Assembly: GCA_028551475.1 (NCBI GenBank)
Contig: CM052361.1
Span: forward strand, 4,223,501-4,287,500
Source of the DNA: Casuarina equisetifolia
Taxonomy: Eukaryota > Streptophyta > Magnoliopsida > Fagales > Casuarinaceae
Direction of reading: 5' to 3'
Length of the DNA stretch: 64,000 nucleotides
Within the stretch, counting starts at the first letter, position 1. Each line of letters begins with the position of its first letter. The notes under the pieces are model-generated. The model searched no databases. It saw only the letters and a list, made by a program, of their open reading frames with translations, and was not told the origin of the DNA. Positions 22,789 to 33,979 of this stretch are shown here, in pieces. A program made the translations under genes and the position numbers.

Positions 22789-24396
22789 GATTTTTACTTA
22801 TAAATAGACAACAGTCATAACAAAATTATTGAGCCATATAAAATTTAAACAATCTTTATAAAAAAATAGTCTCAAAACGTTCATTTGAATATCTAGTAGG
22901 ATAACTTTTTGTCCATAACATCTAGTGTGCAAGTGATAAATCTATCTTCCTTTGTTCTTTAGTTATTTGAATTTAATTTACTTTTTTTTTCTTACTTAGC
23001 CACAACAATTCGCCAAGGATAGATTCTCTCTTGAGAGGCACAACAGAGAAACATGACAAAAGATCACATTTTGAAGCTCCTTCTCACACTTTCTGGATAA
23101 TTCTTTCGACAATCAACTAAATCCTATTTCTTCCACAGCCACTCATCTAGTTCTTCGTCTATAAACGGTAGATAATGTGTACAAAAATAAAAAACTAAAA
23201 TCTTGAAAGGTGTTGAAAAATAGATTTTTTTTATTTAGCTAATATTATTGGTTAAATAAAAAAAGAATCCTATTTTTTAAAAAGAAGATTTTTTTTTTAA
23301 CCTTATGAATAGAGACCACTTAGAACAAAATTATCGAGCCTTAGAAATTTAAACAATCTTTGTTAAAACAAAAGTAAAAATACTCTCAAAACTTTCATTT
23401 GAATATCTAGTAAGATTTCTCTTTGTCTAAAACATCAAGTGATAAATCTATCTCCTTTGTTTAGGCAAATAATCTTCTAATACATTGTCCATAAATTATT
23501 TGAATTAATTTTTTTCTCCAATTGCAAAATGAACCTAAGCCACAGCACTTTGTCAAGGTAGATTCTCTCTTCAGAAGCACAATAAATAAACATGACAAAA
23601 GATCACGTTCTGAAGCTCCTTCTTACACTTTCTTGATAACTCTTTCAATCATCAACTAAATCTAGAGTTATGTCTATAAACTCTATATTGTGTACAAAAA
23701 TCAAAAGCTAAAATCTTAATAAGATCTCGAAAAGCTTCCTCAGAAGCTGACCAATTATCATTCCTGAAACACATATTTGACCTGCAAGTTTTTCATTCTT
23801 TCTAAGCATCACAGGACAAATTGTAGCCATTAGATTTGCTCGAAAGCACAATGAACGTTAGCATATGCCCCACGGTAGTGAAACATTCTGCTCAATAAAG
23901 ACAACTCTTTTTATGTTTCTTGGAAGGCAGACTAGTCAAGCATTTCAACTTTTCATGGGGGATGTTAATTTGGGTTTCCTTCGAAGACTTTTTCAGGCTT
24001 CGGAGCTCCAGTCCTCCTGCGTCCACATCCAAGTCAAACTCCCTTTCCATTCCCATATCCGATACACTCATATCCCCAGTAGACCTGTACAAACTTCATC
24101 CTTCGAACTCATTTATTGGTTCCACGAAAAGGCCACGAAACTGACGTGGCAAGTTCAGCAATGGTACTCTTTTAAAGTTTCCCAAAAATTTGCAAGTTGG
24201 GTGATTATTATTTCGTTTCAGAACATATGACAATTCTATTTGTTAACATTTATGAAACTGAAAGTAACTTTTGCACTTATTTGCCCCGGTGGTGTTGTGA
24301 CATCACCTTAATCGTGTTATTTTCATTTAGAGCACCTCAAGGACTTGTACTCTAAAGGTACATTTCTCTCTCTCTCTCACACACACACAAGGCCCA

Positions 24397-26942
24397 ATGT
24401 GGAACCGAAGTCAAGCGCCCGTGTTACCACATCTCACGTCTCTCTTCTTATCCCTCTTGCTGTACCTCCTGACCAGCATTGTTGCCAGTGGTTCGCCGTC
24501 TCCTTACGCACCCGTCGAAAATATTCCCCTCAACTGTGGCTCCTGTGGCAACTTGACTGCACTAGACGGTGGTCGGACTTGGATTGGAGACGTTGACTCA
24601 AGATTCTCCCCTCATGAACAATCACAGAACCAGGCATCTCTAATCTTCAAGGCTGTTGACAGATCCCCCTATGCTGACCCCGTACCCTATGCCACGGCTC
24701 GGCTCTCTACCTCCGCATTCAACTACATGTTCCAGGTCACACCCGGCCAAAAATTCATTCGGTTATACTTCTATCCGGCTTCGTATGGCAACTTTGATCG
24801 CTCTAAAGCCCTATTCTCTGTCAAAGCCAGTCGTTTTACTCTTCTTACCAATTTCAACCCTTCACTTACAGTAGATGCCGATGCTGATTCCACGGATACC
24901 ATATTCAAGGAATACTGCGTCAACGTTGGAGAGGAGCAAAGGTTGGAAATAACCTTCACTCCGGGCGATTCTTATTCATATGCCTTTATCAACGGTATTG
25001 AAATCTTGTCGATGCCAACCAATCTCTACCACCCACCATCTGCCGATCCAGATGGTTCTTTCATTGGTCAGCAAAGCCCGTACGATAGTGCTCTCGAGAT
25101 GATACATAGAGTGAATGTTGGAGACGGCTTCATTTCGCCCTCTGATGACACTGGCATATTTCGGAGCTGGACTCCGGATGATTACTCGAGAATATCTATA
25201 AGTTTGATACACGTCAATATAACAATTGAAATAAACTATACAAAGGAGACACCTGCGTACACAGCACCGGAAGATGTCTATCGGACTGCCATCACCATGG
25301 GGAAAAACAAAACTATCAATAAGAACAACAATCTTACGTGGGAGTTCTCCGTGGATTCCAAGTTTGTATATCTTGTCAGGCTACACTTCTGCCAGATTTA
25401 TCCACAAATTACTGAGAAAGCCCAGAGAAAGTTCCATATTTTTATAGCAAATCAAACTGCTGAGAAAGAAGCCAACGTGATATCTTGGAGTGGTGGAAAC
25501 GGCATCCCGATAAAAAAAGACTACGCTGTTTTGATGTCAGTTGAAGAAGGCCAGAAGAAAATGAACCTCTCTATCACGCTAAAAGCCAACAGGATGCAAT
25601 CTTGAACGGTGTCGAAATCTTTAAGGTAAGCGACTCTCACGAAAATCTCGCCGGCTCCAATTCCGACCCACCTCCGCTGACCCATCGAACAGTAGTGCCA
25701 TAAGGATCAAAGAAAGAGTCGAAGAATAAAATGGTAGCAGTAGTTGCCGGTGTTGGGGGTGGAGTTTTCAGCTTTGTTGTGCTGTGGATCCTCGGGTTGT
25801 TGATTTACGGGCGGCACAAGGGAGTCAAGGATTTTGGGTCAAGCGATGGGACGTCTTCGTGGGATACATTTTCTCTTTCGAAGATGAGGTCAGAGAGGAC
25901 ACTCAAGCCAACTCTCCCATGCAATATGTGTCGTCACTTCAAACTGGCTGAGATCCGGGCGACCACCAACAACTTCGATAATCATCTCGTTGTTGGTGGT
26001 GGAGGGTTCGGTACTGTGTACAGGGGTTACATCGATGGTTGGGACAATTCAATTGCGATCAAGCGGTTGAAATCAGGTTCCCAACAGGGGGCCCATGAGT
26101 TTGAAACGGAGATCAAGATGCTCTCTCAGCTTCGTCACCCCAATCTCGTTTCTCTTGTTGGATATTGTGACGAAGGTAGTGAAATGATCCTTGTGTACGA
26201 CTATATGGTCCGTGGAACCCTCCAGGATCATTTGTATGGAACCAATAATCCTCCTTTTCCTTGGAAGCAACGGCTTGAGATCTGTATCGGTGCAGCGCGT
26301 GGATTGGACTACTTGCATACAACCGCAGAGGGACCAATTATTCATCGAGACGTGAAGACAACAAATATCTTATTGGATGAAAATTGGGTAGCAAAGGTGT
26401 CTGATTTTGGATTGTCAAAAGTGAGCCTGACCGGCGAGTCTCACGTCAGCACAGCTGTCAAGGGTAGTTTTGGATATTTGGACCCAGAATACTACGGCAA
26501 CCAACATTTGAGTGACAAGTCGGATGTGTATTCCTTTGGTGTGGTTTTGTGTGAAGTGTTGTGCTCAAGACCACCCATTTTACGCACTGTAGAACCACCG
26601 GTGGGACTGGCAAGGTGGGTGCGAGAAAACTACAGCAACGGGAATGTTAAGCAAATAGTTGATCCGGCCATGAAGGGTCAAATAGCACCCCGTTGCTTGA
26701 AAAAATTTGTTGAGATAACAGTGAGATGTTTGCTTGAAAATGGAGCGAAACGACCATCAATGAATGATGTGTTGTGGTACCTTGAATTTGCGTTGCAATT
26801 GCAGGAGAGTGCAGGCGAAGACACAGGGCTTGAATTATTTGAAACTGAGGACTTGGATGATGACAAAGCTGTCTTTCGAACGTCCACGGATGATGATAGT
26901 GTTGCGGTTGGAAAAGTCAAGTGTCGGGAGGCCATTCGGTAG
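24397..26942 (+). pseudogene. R4: FERONIA-like CrRLK1L, split into ectodomain and kinase frames
   Basis: The first frame (24397-25605, 402 codons) has a signal peptide (about 1-31) and nearly the whole malectin-like pair (GQKFIRLYFYP, NGIEI, YLVRLHFC). It stops where a deletion of about two dozen bases relative to R3 (near 25588) shifts the frame and brings in TGA. A TAA also interrupts the linker near 25700. The second frame (25731-26942, 403 codons) starts at the membrane segment and holds a kinase with [25 protein letters not shown] and GYLDPEYY intact. After the acidic tail (DDDS, near 26900) similarity to R3 ends and a foreign 3' end follows. It is most likely a pseudogene; if transcribed it could give a secreted malectin-like protein. 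The leader before the ATG is CT/CA-rich. Confidence 0.88.
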
Positions 26943-27059
26943 GGCGAAAACAGGGTTACTGCCAGCGTGGAGATACAGGCTTCAGACACCTCAGCTGCTA
27001 CTCAAGGACCAACAGAAAAGGAGAATGAATCAAGACCGTTGCCGAATACGGTAGCTCTA
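26943..27059. other. Foreign 3' end after R4
   Basis: This sequence differs from the 3' ends of R3 and R7. It reads on in a plausible frame (SAATQGPTEKENESRPL) after the R4 stop, but no family is recognised. It runs straight into a LINE fragment, so R4's own tail was probably lost to a rearrangement. Confidence 0.3.
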
Positions 27060-27420
27060 CCTTTCACATGGTGGCACAAGGCATGAGGAGAGGCGAAATC
27101 CATCTTAGAATACAAATCATCCTTTACCAAGAGATATGAAGTCCTTTAACGTGGAAGAAATTGCAAACACTCTTTGAGGAGCTCGCACCAAGTTCAAGAA
27201 CAGTCACCTATAGGAATAAGAGACCAAAATCCCTACACTTAATGAGGAAGACCTAACCCAACTTGAGTAAATGGTACGGTTGTTGTTTGAGCACATATTC
27301 TGAATATGCTTAAAGTGCCAGGCCTCCATTTCTCCTCGCGAGGCAGAGAATGTCCCAAGCACCTTACCATCCCTTTTCCCACTCATTCACACTCTTCCAT
27401 AGAAAGGCCTTAAGAACTTG
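27060..27420 (-). mobile_element. LINE ORF2-end fragment
   Basis: The minus strand encodes a decayed piece of the L1-type ORF2 end (KHIQNMCSNNNRTIYSSWV near 27300), related to the right part of the 5960-7690 remnant and to 57560-57830. It is repeated at 41377-41737. Confidence 0.6.
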
Positions 27421-28670
27421 CTTAATATATATAATTACAATTTTATTATTTTACATATTTATAATTTTCCCACTTTGTAATTTTTATTTTACCACTTCAT
27501 GTAATTATAGTTTTACGGTTGGTTTTACTTAATTATGAGTTTACCATTTCATTTATCTGTGAATTTTACTTTTCACGTAATACCATTTTACCCTTGTAAG
27601 TATAATATTTAAATATTATTTAATAATTATATCTTTTAGATGTGAGACTTTTGTTCTTAATACTTTTTGCACACCAAACATACCTTAGGTTTACGATATG
27701 TTTAGACATTATTCAAAGATTGTATTTTTTCAATATGATTAAACTAAGCTTGTAGTTAAAATAAATTAGCTTATGCTTTGATACCATTTTAGAAAGTTTA
27801 AAGTTCAAAGTTTAACCTTAGAGTCAATTCATGAGTTGAAGAGGATTTATATATATATCTAAACGTTATCCAAAAGATTATATTTTTTCAATATGAAACT
27901 TATTTTTTGTAGAATGGTAAATTATATTAATAAAATTTAAAATACATAAGTATAAAGGCATGTCCAAGTATTACAACAATTTTATTTATGTCATGATAAG
28001 AATTAGAAGCATTCAAATCTCAATCAAAATGATATTATCTTAAAAAAATTTTATATTTTAAAACTAAAAAAGCTCTTTCTCGTACTACCTTTTTTTTTTG
28101 TCATCAAAATAGAAATATTAGTTGTTTTTCCCTCAAAGCATCTTTCATTTTGTTTAGCCTATATGTAATAAATATAAACAAAAAAATATGAGATTTTCAT
28201 TTTCAATATAAACTTCACATAACCAACCAAAAGGAGAATTTAGATACTAAATAAGTCTTCTTGCGAAAAGTTAGCCGAACAAATATCAAGACTAGACAAA
28301 CTAAATAAGTTATAATCACAAAATAGCCTAATGAAAAGTTTTTAAGACTAAATCATTTTTATCAATCTTATTGATATTATCATCGATGAGATTTGAGAGC
28401 TCAATTTTTACAGCAACTATAGGATTAACTTCTCCAAAAAAAAAAAAAAAAACCTACTACATTATAATGTTTATGAATATCTTGAGATAAAAATAAAGAA
28501 AATATCTAAAAGAAACTTTTAAAAGGAAGTCATCCAACTCCCAAAATACATAGTCATAATCAACCACAATGTTGTAATATGGAAGACATTGAATGTAGAA
28601 TTACTAATCAAATAATTTCCAAACCTTTTTAGCTAATCAATAAAAAAATTGTATTAAAGATAATAGAGCA
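27421..28670. repeat. A+T-rich block B (partner at 57830-58530)
   Basis: A very A+T-rich stretch, including a run of ATTTTACCA-like phrases near 27450-27600, then CCAACCAAAAGGAGAATTTAG near 28222. The same order appears at 57830-58530. No gene is seen. It is a further part of the duplicated receptor unit. Confidence 0.6.
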
Positions 28671-28674
28671 TTGA

Positions 28675-29040
28675 TGATTGAAATTCTGAACTGCAATGGA
28701 TGGTTAAAGTAATGAAAGGCAAATATTTGGCTGCAAAACTTCTTAAACTTTTTTTCTTAGCTTGCATGTATTATATATGGTTTGAATCAAATTGTAGATG
28801 TTTTCAAAATAAGTCTATTGAAATACTAATTTTATTGGCTAGAATAAAAAAAGTGATACGTAGAATGACATCTCTATTTAGGAATATCAAACTCTCTCAG
28901 ACAAATGTTTTATTATATTATAGTTTGAGGATTTCACATTTAATTTTCTCTTAGATAAATTGTAATGATGGAGTATGCCCCTAAGTTTTTGTATTATCTT
29001 ATTCTTCGATGAATAAACTCATATATTCATAAAAAAAAAT
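28675..29040 (+). mobile_element. LINE 3'-end fragment
   Basis: A frame at 28700-28954 closely follows the ORF2 tail of the LINE at 8073-9047 (LQWMVKVMKGK; RIKKVIRRMTSLFRNIK) and ends in an A-run near 29030. Its 5' side is truncated within the last 120 codons. It is repeated at about 42985-43350. Confidence 0.75.
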
Positions 29041-29382
29041 GATGGTCCAAGATTATTTGTTATCATAATACTAATCAATTACATTTGTATCAAAAGTAAA
29101 ATCAAAGAAGTGAAATTCAAGAAAATGGAAATGATTTAATTTAAGATATGATTTTTCACTTTTATTGATGACGTAAAAATCTTTTGTCAATATAATAACC
29201 ATTAAACATCAGGTGGTCACTATCTCTTGGTGAAGAAGAATATCTTAACCTTATCAATACCAAAAATATCTCATATATATTTTTGTACTCTTGCGAAATT
29301 GTTATTAGATTTTGCTAAAAAAGAAATAAAGGAGTTCTATAGTTGGATTCTAAAGAAATTTTTACAAATTTTGTAAAAATAT

Positions 29383-30580
29383 GACTCTTTATTTAGTTAA
29401 TATTATTGGTTAAAAAAAAAGAGAATCCTATTTTTTAAAAAGAAGATTGTAGATTGTTTTCTAGTTGTAAATAGAGACAATACTTATGACAAAATCATTG
29501 AGCCTTATAAATTTAAATAATCTTTGTAAGACATACTCTCAAATTTTTCATTTGAATATTTATTAGGATTTCTCTTTGTGGAAAACATCTAGCGTGTAAG
29601 AGGTAAACCTAGCTCCTTTGTTTAGGCAAATAAATTGACCTTAATTTATTTGAATTTTATTTATTGTCTCGAAATGAAAATAAACTTAGCCACAACAATT
29701 CTTCAAGGATAGATTCTCCCTTGAGAAGAACAATAAAGAAACATGACAAAAGATCACATTCTGAAGCTGCTTTTCACACTTTCTGGATAACCCTTTCAAC
29801 CTTCAACCAAATTCTATCTCCTTCACAATCATTCATCTAGCTCTACATCTATAAACTGTAGATAATGTGTACAAAATCAAAAACTAAAATCTTTATACGC
29901 TCTCGAAAAGCTTCCTCACCAGCTGCAAATTATCATTACTGAAACACATACTTGACTGGCAAATATTCTAAATGTTTTGATCCATGATTCTTTCCAAGTA
30001 TTACAGGACAAATTGCAGCCGTTAGATTTGCTTGAAAGCACAGGGAACGCTAGCACCAGCACCACGGCAGCAAGACTTTTCTGCCCGAAGAAGACAAGTC
30101 TATTTCTGTTTCTTCCAGGGCAGACTAATCATGCATTTCAACTTTTCACGAATGATGTTAGTTTGGATATCCTCCGAAGATTTTTCCAGCCTTCGAAGCA
30201 CCACTCCTGCTACGTCCACATCCAAGTCAAAGTCTCTCTCCATTCCCTTATCTGATAAACTCATACCCCCAGTAGACCGCTACAAACTTCACCCTTCGAA
30301 GTCATTTCTGGTTCCACTGAAACTGACATGGCGAGTACACCTAGAGTTCTCGTTTAAGGTTTCCCAAAAATTTGCAAGTTGGCTGACTATTATTTTTTTT
30401 CAGAATATATAACAATTCTATTTCTTAACATTTATGAAACTCAAAGTAGCTTCTTGTCTATTTTGAACAGCTGGTACTATGCACATCACCCCAGTCGTAT
30501 TATTTTCGTTTGGTGTACACCTCTCGCCGACTTGATATTGTAAAACCAGAGTCTCTCTGCGTCTCTCTCTCGGAGCCCTA
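29383..30580 (+). promoter_or_regulatory. Upstream module and leader of R5
   Basis: The region opens with a foldback copy (29383-29450). Then come the conserved upstream module (GAAGCTGCTTTTCACACTTTC near 29763, TTCTTCCAGGGCAGACTAATC near 30108, CCAGCCTTCGAAGC near 30187) and a leader with ACTTGATATTGTAAAACCAG at 30529-30548 and CTCTCTGCGTCTCTCTCT before the ATG. The leader is nearly the same as those of R7 and R8, so this relic still has a recognisable family promoter. Confidence 0.6.
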
Positions 30581-30658
30581 ATGTGGAACCGCAGTCAAAC
30601 ACCCGTCTTACCGTATCTTACTCCTCTCTTCCTACCCTCTTCCTATCTTAGTTATTAA
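30581..30658 (+). pseudogene. R5: receptor relic, start codon and signal-peptide part only
   Basis: The 25-codon frame begins MWNRSQTPVLPYLTPLFL, almost the same as the R7 and R4 signal-peptide starts, and runs into a TAA. The malectin-like domains, membrane segment and kinase are all gone. Homology ends near 30640, and unrelated A+T-rich sequence follows. Because the upstream module and leader are well kept, this locus is a promoter with almost no gene behind it: the product of a deletion. It is repeated at 44892-44969 through the large duplication. Confidence 0.8.
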
Positions 30659-31743
30659 TTGGAAAAAGTAGGAGGGAAAGAAAATAAGAGGAATGAATAT
30701 ATAGATTATATTGAAGTACATAAATAAAATGTACAGAAAAATCCTTTTTAAGTTGTGTATAAATTCCTCAATAATAGGAAGATTTCATATCACAGTGCTG
30801 ATGATATGGGAATATTTGGGCTCCTCGGCCTCATTTTCAGGAAGTATCCTGCTACTTTGGCTCTTTGTTTTTCATTGAAAGAACTGAACCCAGTCAACCC
30901 AGATCTATGTTTTGTTTTCGGGACATGTATTTGCAAAGGTTGAGCTTCTCCAACAAGCACCGAAAATCTACACTTACTTTGATCATGTGAACCAAAAAAG
31001 AAAAAAGAGAAGATCTAAACAAGATTCTTCAAAAATCCAAAAATTCTAAGGACGGTTGTGGGTTGGGTTATGAGACACGCCTTAGCAATCATCTAGTCTA
31101 CCACGGGTTTTATCTACCCCATCCCTTCTTGATAAGACACAACTTTTGTATTGCTTAACTTTGTTAGCGAATTCTTTATAGAGAATAGTATAAAATATCT
31201 CATATTATCTGAATTTTAGTTAACAAATGTTATTAAAATAAACATATGTTCCATCCTTACTAGCCGATTTATAGTAGGAAATAAATCCCTTTTAACTTTC
31301 TTTTTTATCTGGAAGAAAGATCCCTTATTACTTAGTCGACTTTTAGGTATAAATATGCTTTTTGACATGGTAACGTAGTTCAACTTAAAAATAAAGAGAC
31401 ACCATAGGAAGATAACATCTAATGAACACAGAGACTTTGTGTTCCAGCTTTCAACTTTGTTATATAGACAACATACCACAGAAATCTTCACTCAAGACCA
31501 TTCCCTCCGTCAACACGCTAAAAATGCCATTCACATTAACCAAACAAAAACAAAAATTCCAGATCAAAAACATAGGTTCAAGTCTCATACCGTGGCTAAC
31601 CATACTGGATAAGCAGAACAAAGCACAAAGATATATTAAACAATATGACAATCTCCACACTGATAGTGAATAAAGCATGAGATAAACTACTATAAAAGTT
31701 CAGAGCAGAGCAGTTTAGATTATCTGGCATCTTCAATCCTCAC
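30659..31743. other. Intergenic between R5 relic and R6
   Basis: No gene is seen. A short stretch near 30870-30925 (CAGTCAACCCAGATCTATG, then TTTTGTTTTCGG) matches the inter-receptor blocks near 22500 and 15005. The right end is probably the 3' untranslated region of the minus-strand R6. Confidence 0.4.
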
Positions 31744-33479
31744 TTAAGAGAACACTTCACTCTCTGTTGTCTCTGAACCACCATCCCCTGTTGTGTGGGC
31801 ATGACCGTCTCCAAAATCTGGGAAGCTATTCGAAAGCAAACGCATAATTTCAGTCAAGGGCAAGTCCAGAGAGGCATTTGTGGCAGTGTCGTTTTGTGCT
31901 TCTTTTTGCATTGCAGTTTGTTGAAGTTGCAATGCGTATTCCAAGTCCCACAGCACATCAAGCATGGAAGGCCGGTTAGCCCCATCTTTCTTCAGGCACT
32001 TCTCTACTATTTCACCAAATTTTCTCAATGAATCAGGGGTAACTTCTCCCACTAGCAACGGATCAATAATCCTTTCAAGTTGCCCTTTCTTTTGCCAGAA
32101 CACCCCCCATTCAGCTAAGTTCACTTCCTTCCTCTTCAGTGAGTTAATTATAGCTGGTCTAGCACAAAGCACTTCCAGAAGTACAACCCCGAAGGAGTAG
32201 ACATCAGTTTTTTCCGTGAACAGAAGGGAACTAAAATATTCAGGATCCATATAGCCAAAGCTACCCTTAATGCCAATACTGGAATGGTTTGGATCGAAAG
32301 GACCTGATCTCGAAAGGCCAAAGTCAGCAACTTTAGCCACGTAATGCTCATTCAGCAAGATATTTGTTGACTTAACATCACGGTGGATGATCCCCCCATT
32401 TGAACAGGTGTGAAGGTAATGAAGGCCCTTTGCTGCGCCAATGCAAATTTCAAGACGTTGCTTCCAAGACAATTTGGGCCTTCCAGCGGACCTCCCGTTA
32501 GAGTTTTCCGTTGAACCGTACAGATGATCTTGCAAAGTGCTCTTCTCCATAAATTGGTACACCAGTATCATCTCGGATCCTTCTTCGCAATATCCAATCA
32601 AGGAAACAAGATAGCGATGTCGAATTTTGGATAAGACCAAAATTTCTGCTTCGAATTCTGGAATGCCCTGACCGTGTTCCGGATCACTCCGTTTCACCGC
32701 CACTTTCATACCATTCTGAAGAACTCCCTCATAAACTTTTCCAAATCCACCCGCACCTATTAATAGTTTGGAGTCAAAGTTTTGAGTTGCATTCAGTATT
32801 TCAGTAAGAGGCATCTTCAACTTGAGGTTAACATTACTAGCAGGGAAGACATTCGCGATTCCTTTACTGTAAGTACTTCGTTTCCCATGAAGCCCTGGCA
32901 AGGAACCTACTCCGTCGACATGCTTTGCTTTCTTTCATCTCAAACACAACAAAAGCAGTACCACCGAAATGAAGACAAAGCCAACGCTGCAAGCGATAGC
33001 AACTTCCAAAACAACACGTTTCTTCGGCTTGTAGGTAATGGGAACAGGTGATTTCTTCATAAATTCCATAATCTGCACTCCATTCGGATAGGCAGTTTTA
33101 ATCTTAGAATCCTCTCGAGGCCCAACACTAATATTTATAACTCCCGATTCATCCGAGTCAACCACAAAATCCCAATAAAAAGGAGCTGCCAACTGCTCAA
33201 TTTCTTTACCAGAATGGTAGGAATAGATCATCTCATTGAATCTGCTATAAATATAGAGATTGAACTTGACAGCTTTACTATGAAAGTCGCAAAAGTGGAG
33301 CCTAACCAGGTGTCTGGCCCCCTTACTCACATCGAAACCCCAAGTTAGGTTGAAAAAATTTGATCCCTGGGTGTCATCTAAATTCATTTCCTTGCAAGTT
33401 CGATAGAGAAGATCTGAGGCACTATACACATCATAGCCTAGATTACCATAAGGAACACAGTTTTTGGCGGCTCCTGGGT
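31744..33479 (-). pseudogene. R6 copy 1: At2g23200-like CrRLK1L, cut by the assembly gap
   Basis: This is the 3' part of the same gene as 46056-48489: kinase frame 31744-32901, membrane segment, and second malectin-like domain up to the N run. It shares the in-frame TGA just after the membrane segment (32935-32937). One difference from the other copy is RHRYLVSL instead of RHRHLVSL in the kinase N-lobe. It is probably not a separate gene but the end of an overlapping contig or the other haplotype. Confidence 0.85.
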
Positions 33480-33979
33480 NNNNNNNNNNNNNNNNNNNNN
33501 NNNNNNNNNNNNNNNNNNNNNNNNNNNNNNNNNNNNNNNNNNNNNNNNNNNNNNNNNNNNNNNNNNNNNNNNNNNNNNNNNNNNNNNNNNNNNNNNNNNN
33601 NNNNNNNNNNNNNNNNNNNNNNNNNNNNNNNNNNNNNNNNNNNNNNNNNNNNNNNNNNNNNNNNNNNNNNNNNNNNNNNNNNNNNNNNNNNNNNNNNNNN
33701 NNNNNNNNNNNNNNNNNNNNNNNNNNNNNNNNNNNNNNNNNNNNNNNNNNNNNNNNNNNNNNNNNNNNNNNNNNNNNNNNNNNNNNNNNNNNNNNNNNNN
33801 NNNNNNNNNNNNNNNNNNNNNNNNNNNNNNNNNNNNNNNNNNNNNNNNNNNNNNNNNNNNNNNNNNNNNNNNNNNNNNNNNNNNNNNNNNNNNNNNNNNN
33901 NNNNNNNNNNNNNNNNNNNNNNNNNNNNNNNNNNNNNNNNNNNNNNNNNNNNNNNNNNNNNNNNNNNNNNNNNNNNNNN
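33480..33979. other. Assembly gap, exactly 500 N
   Basis: A run of 500 N, a common default length for a scaffold gap of unknown size. Copy 1 of the 13.8-kb duplication ends against it and copy 2 begins right after it, so the true gap size may well be negative (an overlap). Confidence 0.98.

Larger units (their letters stand above)
20334..24200. repeat. Inter-receptor duplication block, copy between R3 and R4
   Basis: This is collinear with 13438-16120 but carries a LINE insert (20842-21336) and extra A+T-rich sequence with a second foldback copy. Its right part is the upstream module of R4: GCTCCTTCTCACACTTTC near 23080, a repeated version near 23617, and CAGGCTTCGGAGCTCC near 23990. The module start being present twice (about 23030 and 23570) indicates a small internal tandem duplication. 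Confidence 0.8.
19658..33479. repeat. Near-identical 13.8-kb segment, copy 1 (left of the gap)
   Basis: This segment matches 33980-47791 almost base for base. The offset is 14322 at the left end and drifts to 14311-14312 at the right through a few small indels, mostly in homopolymers, plus scattered substitutions. It ends exactly at the N run. It contains R4, the R5 relic and the 3' part of R6. The position of both copies against the gap indicates overlapping, unmerged contig ends or two haplotypes. Confidence 0.95.
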
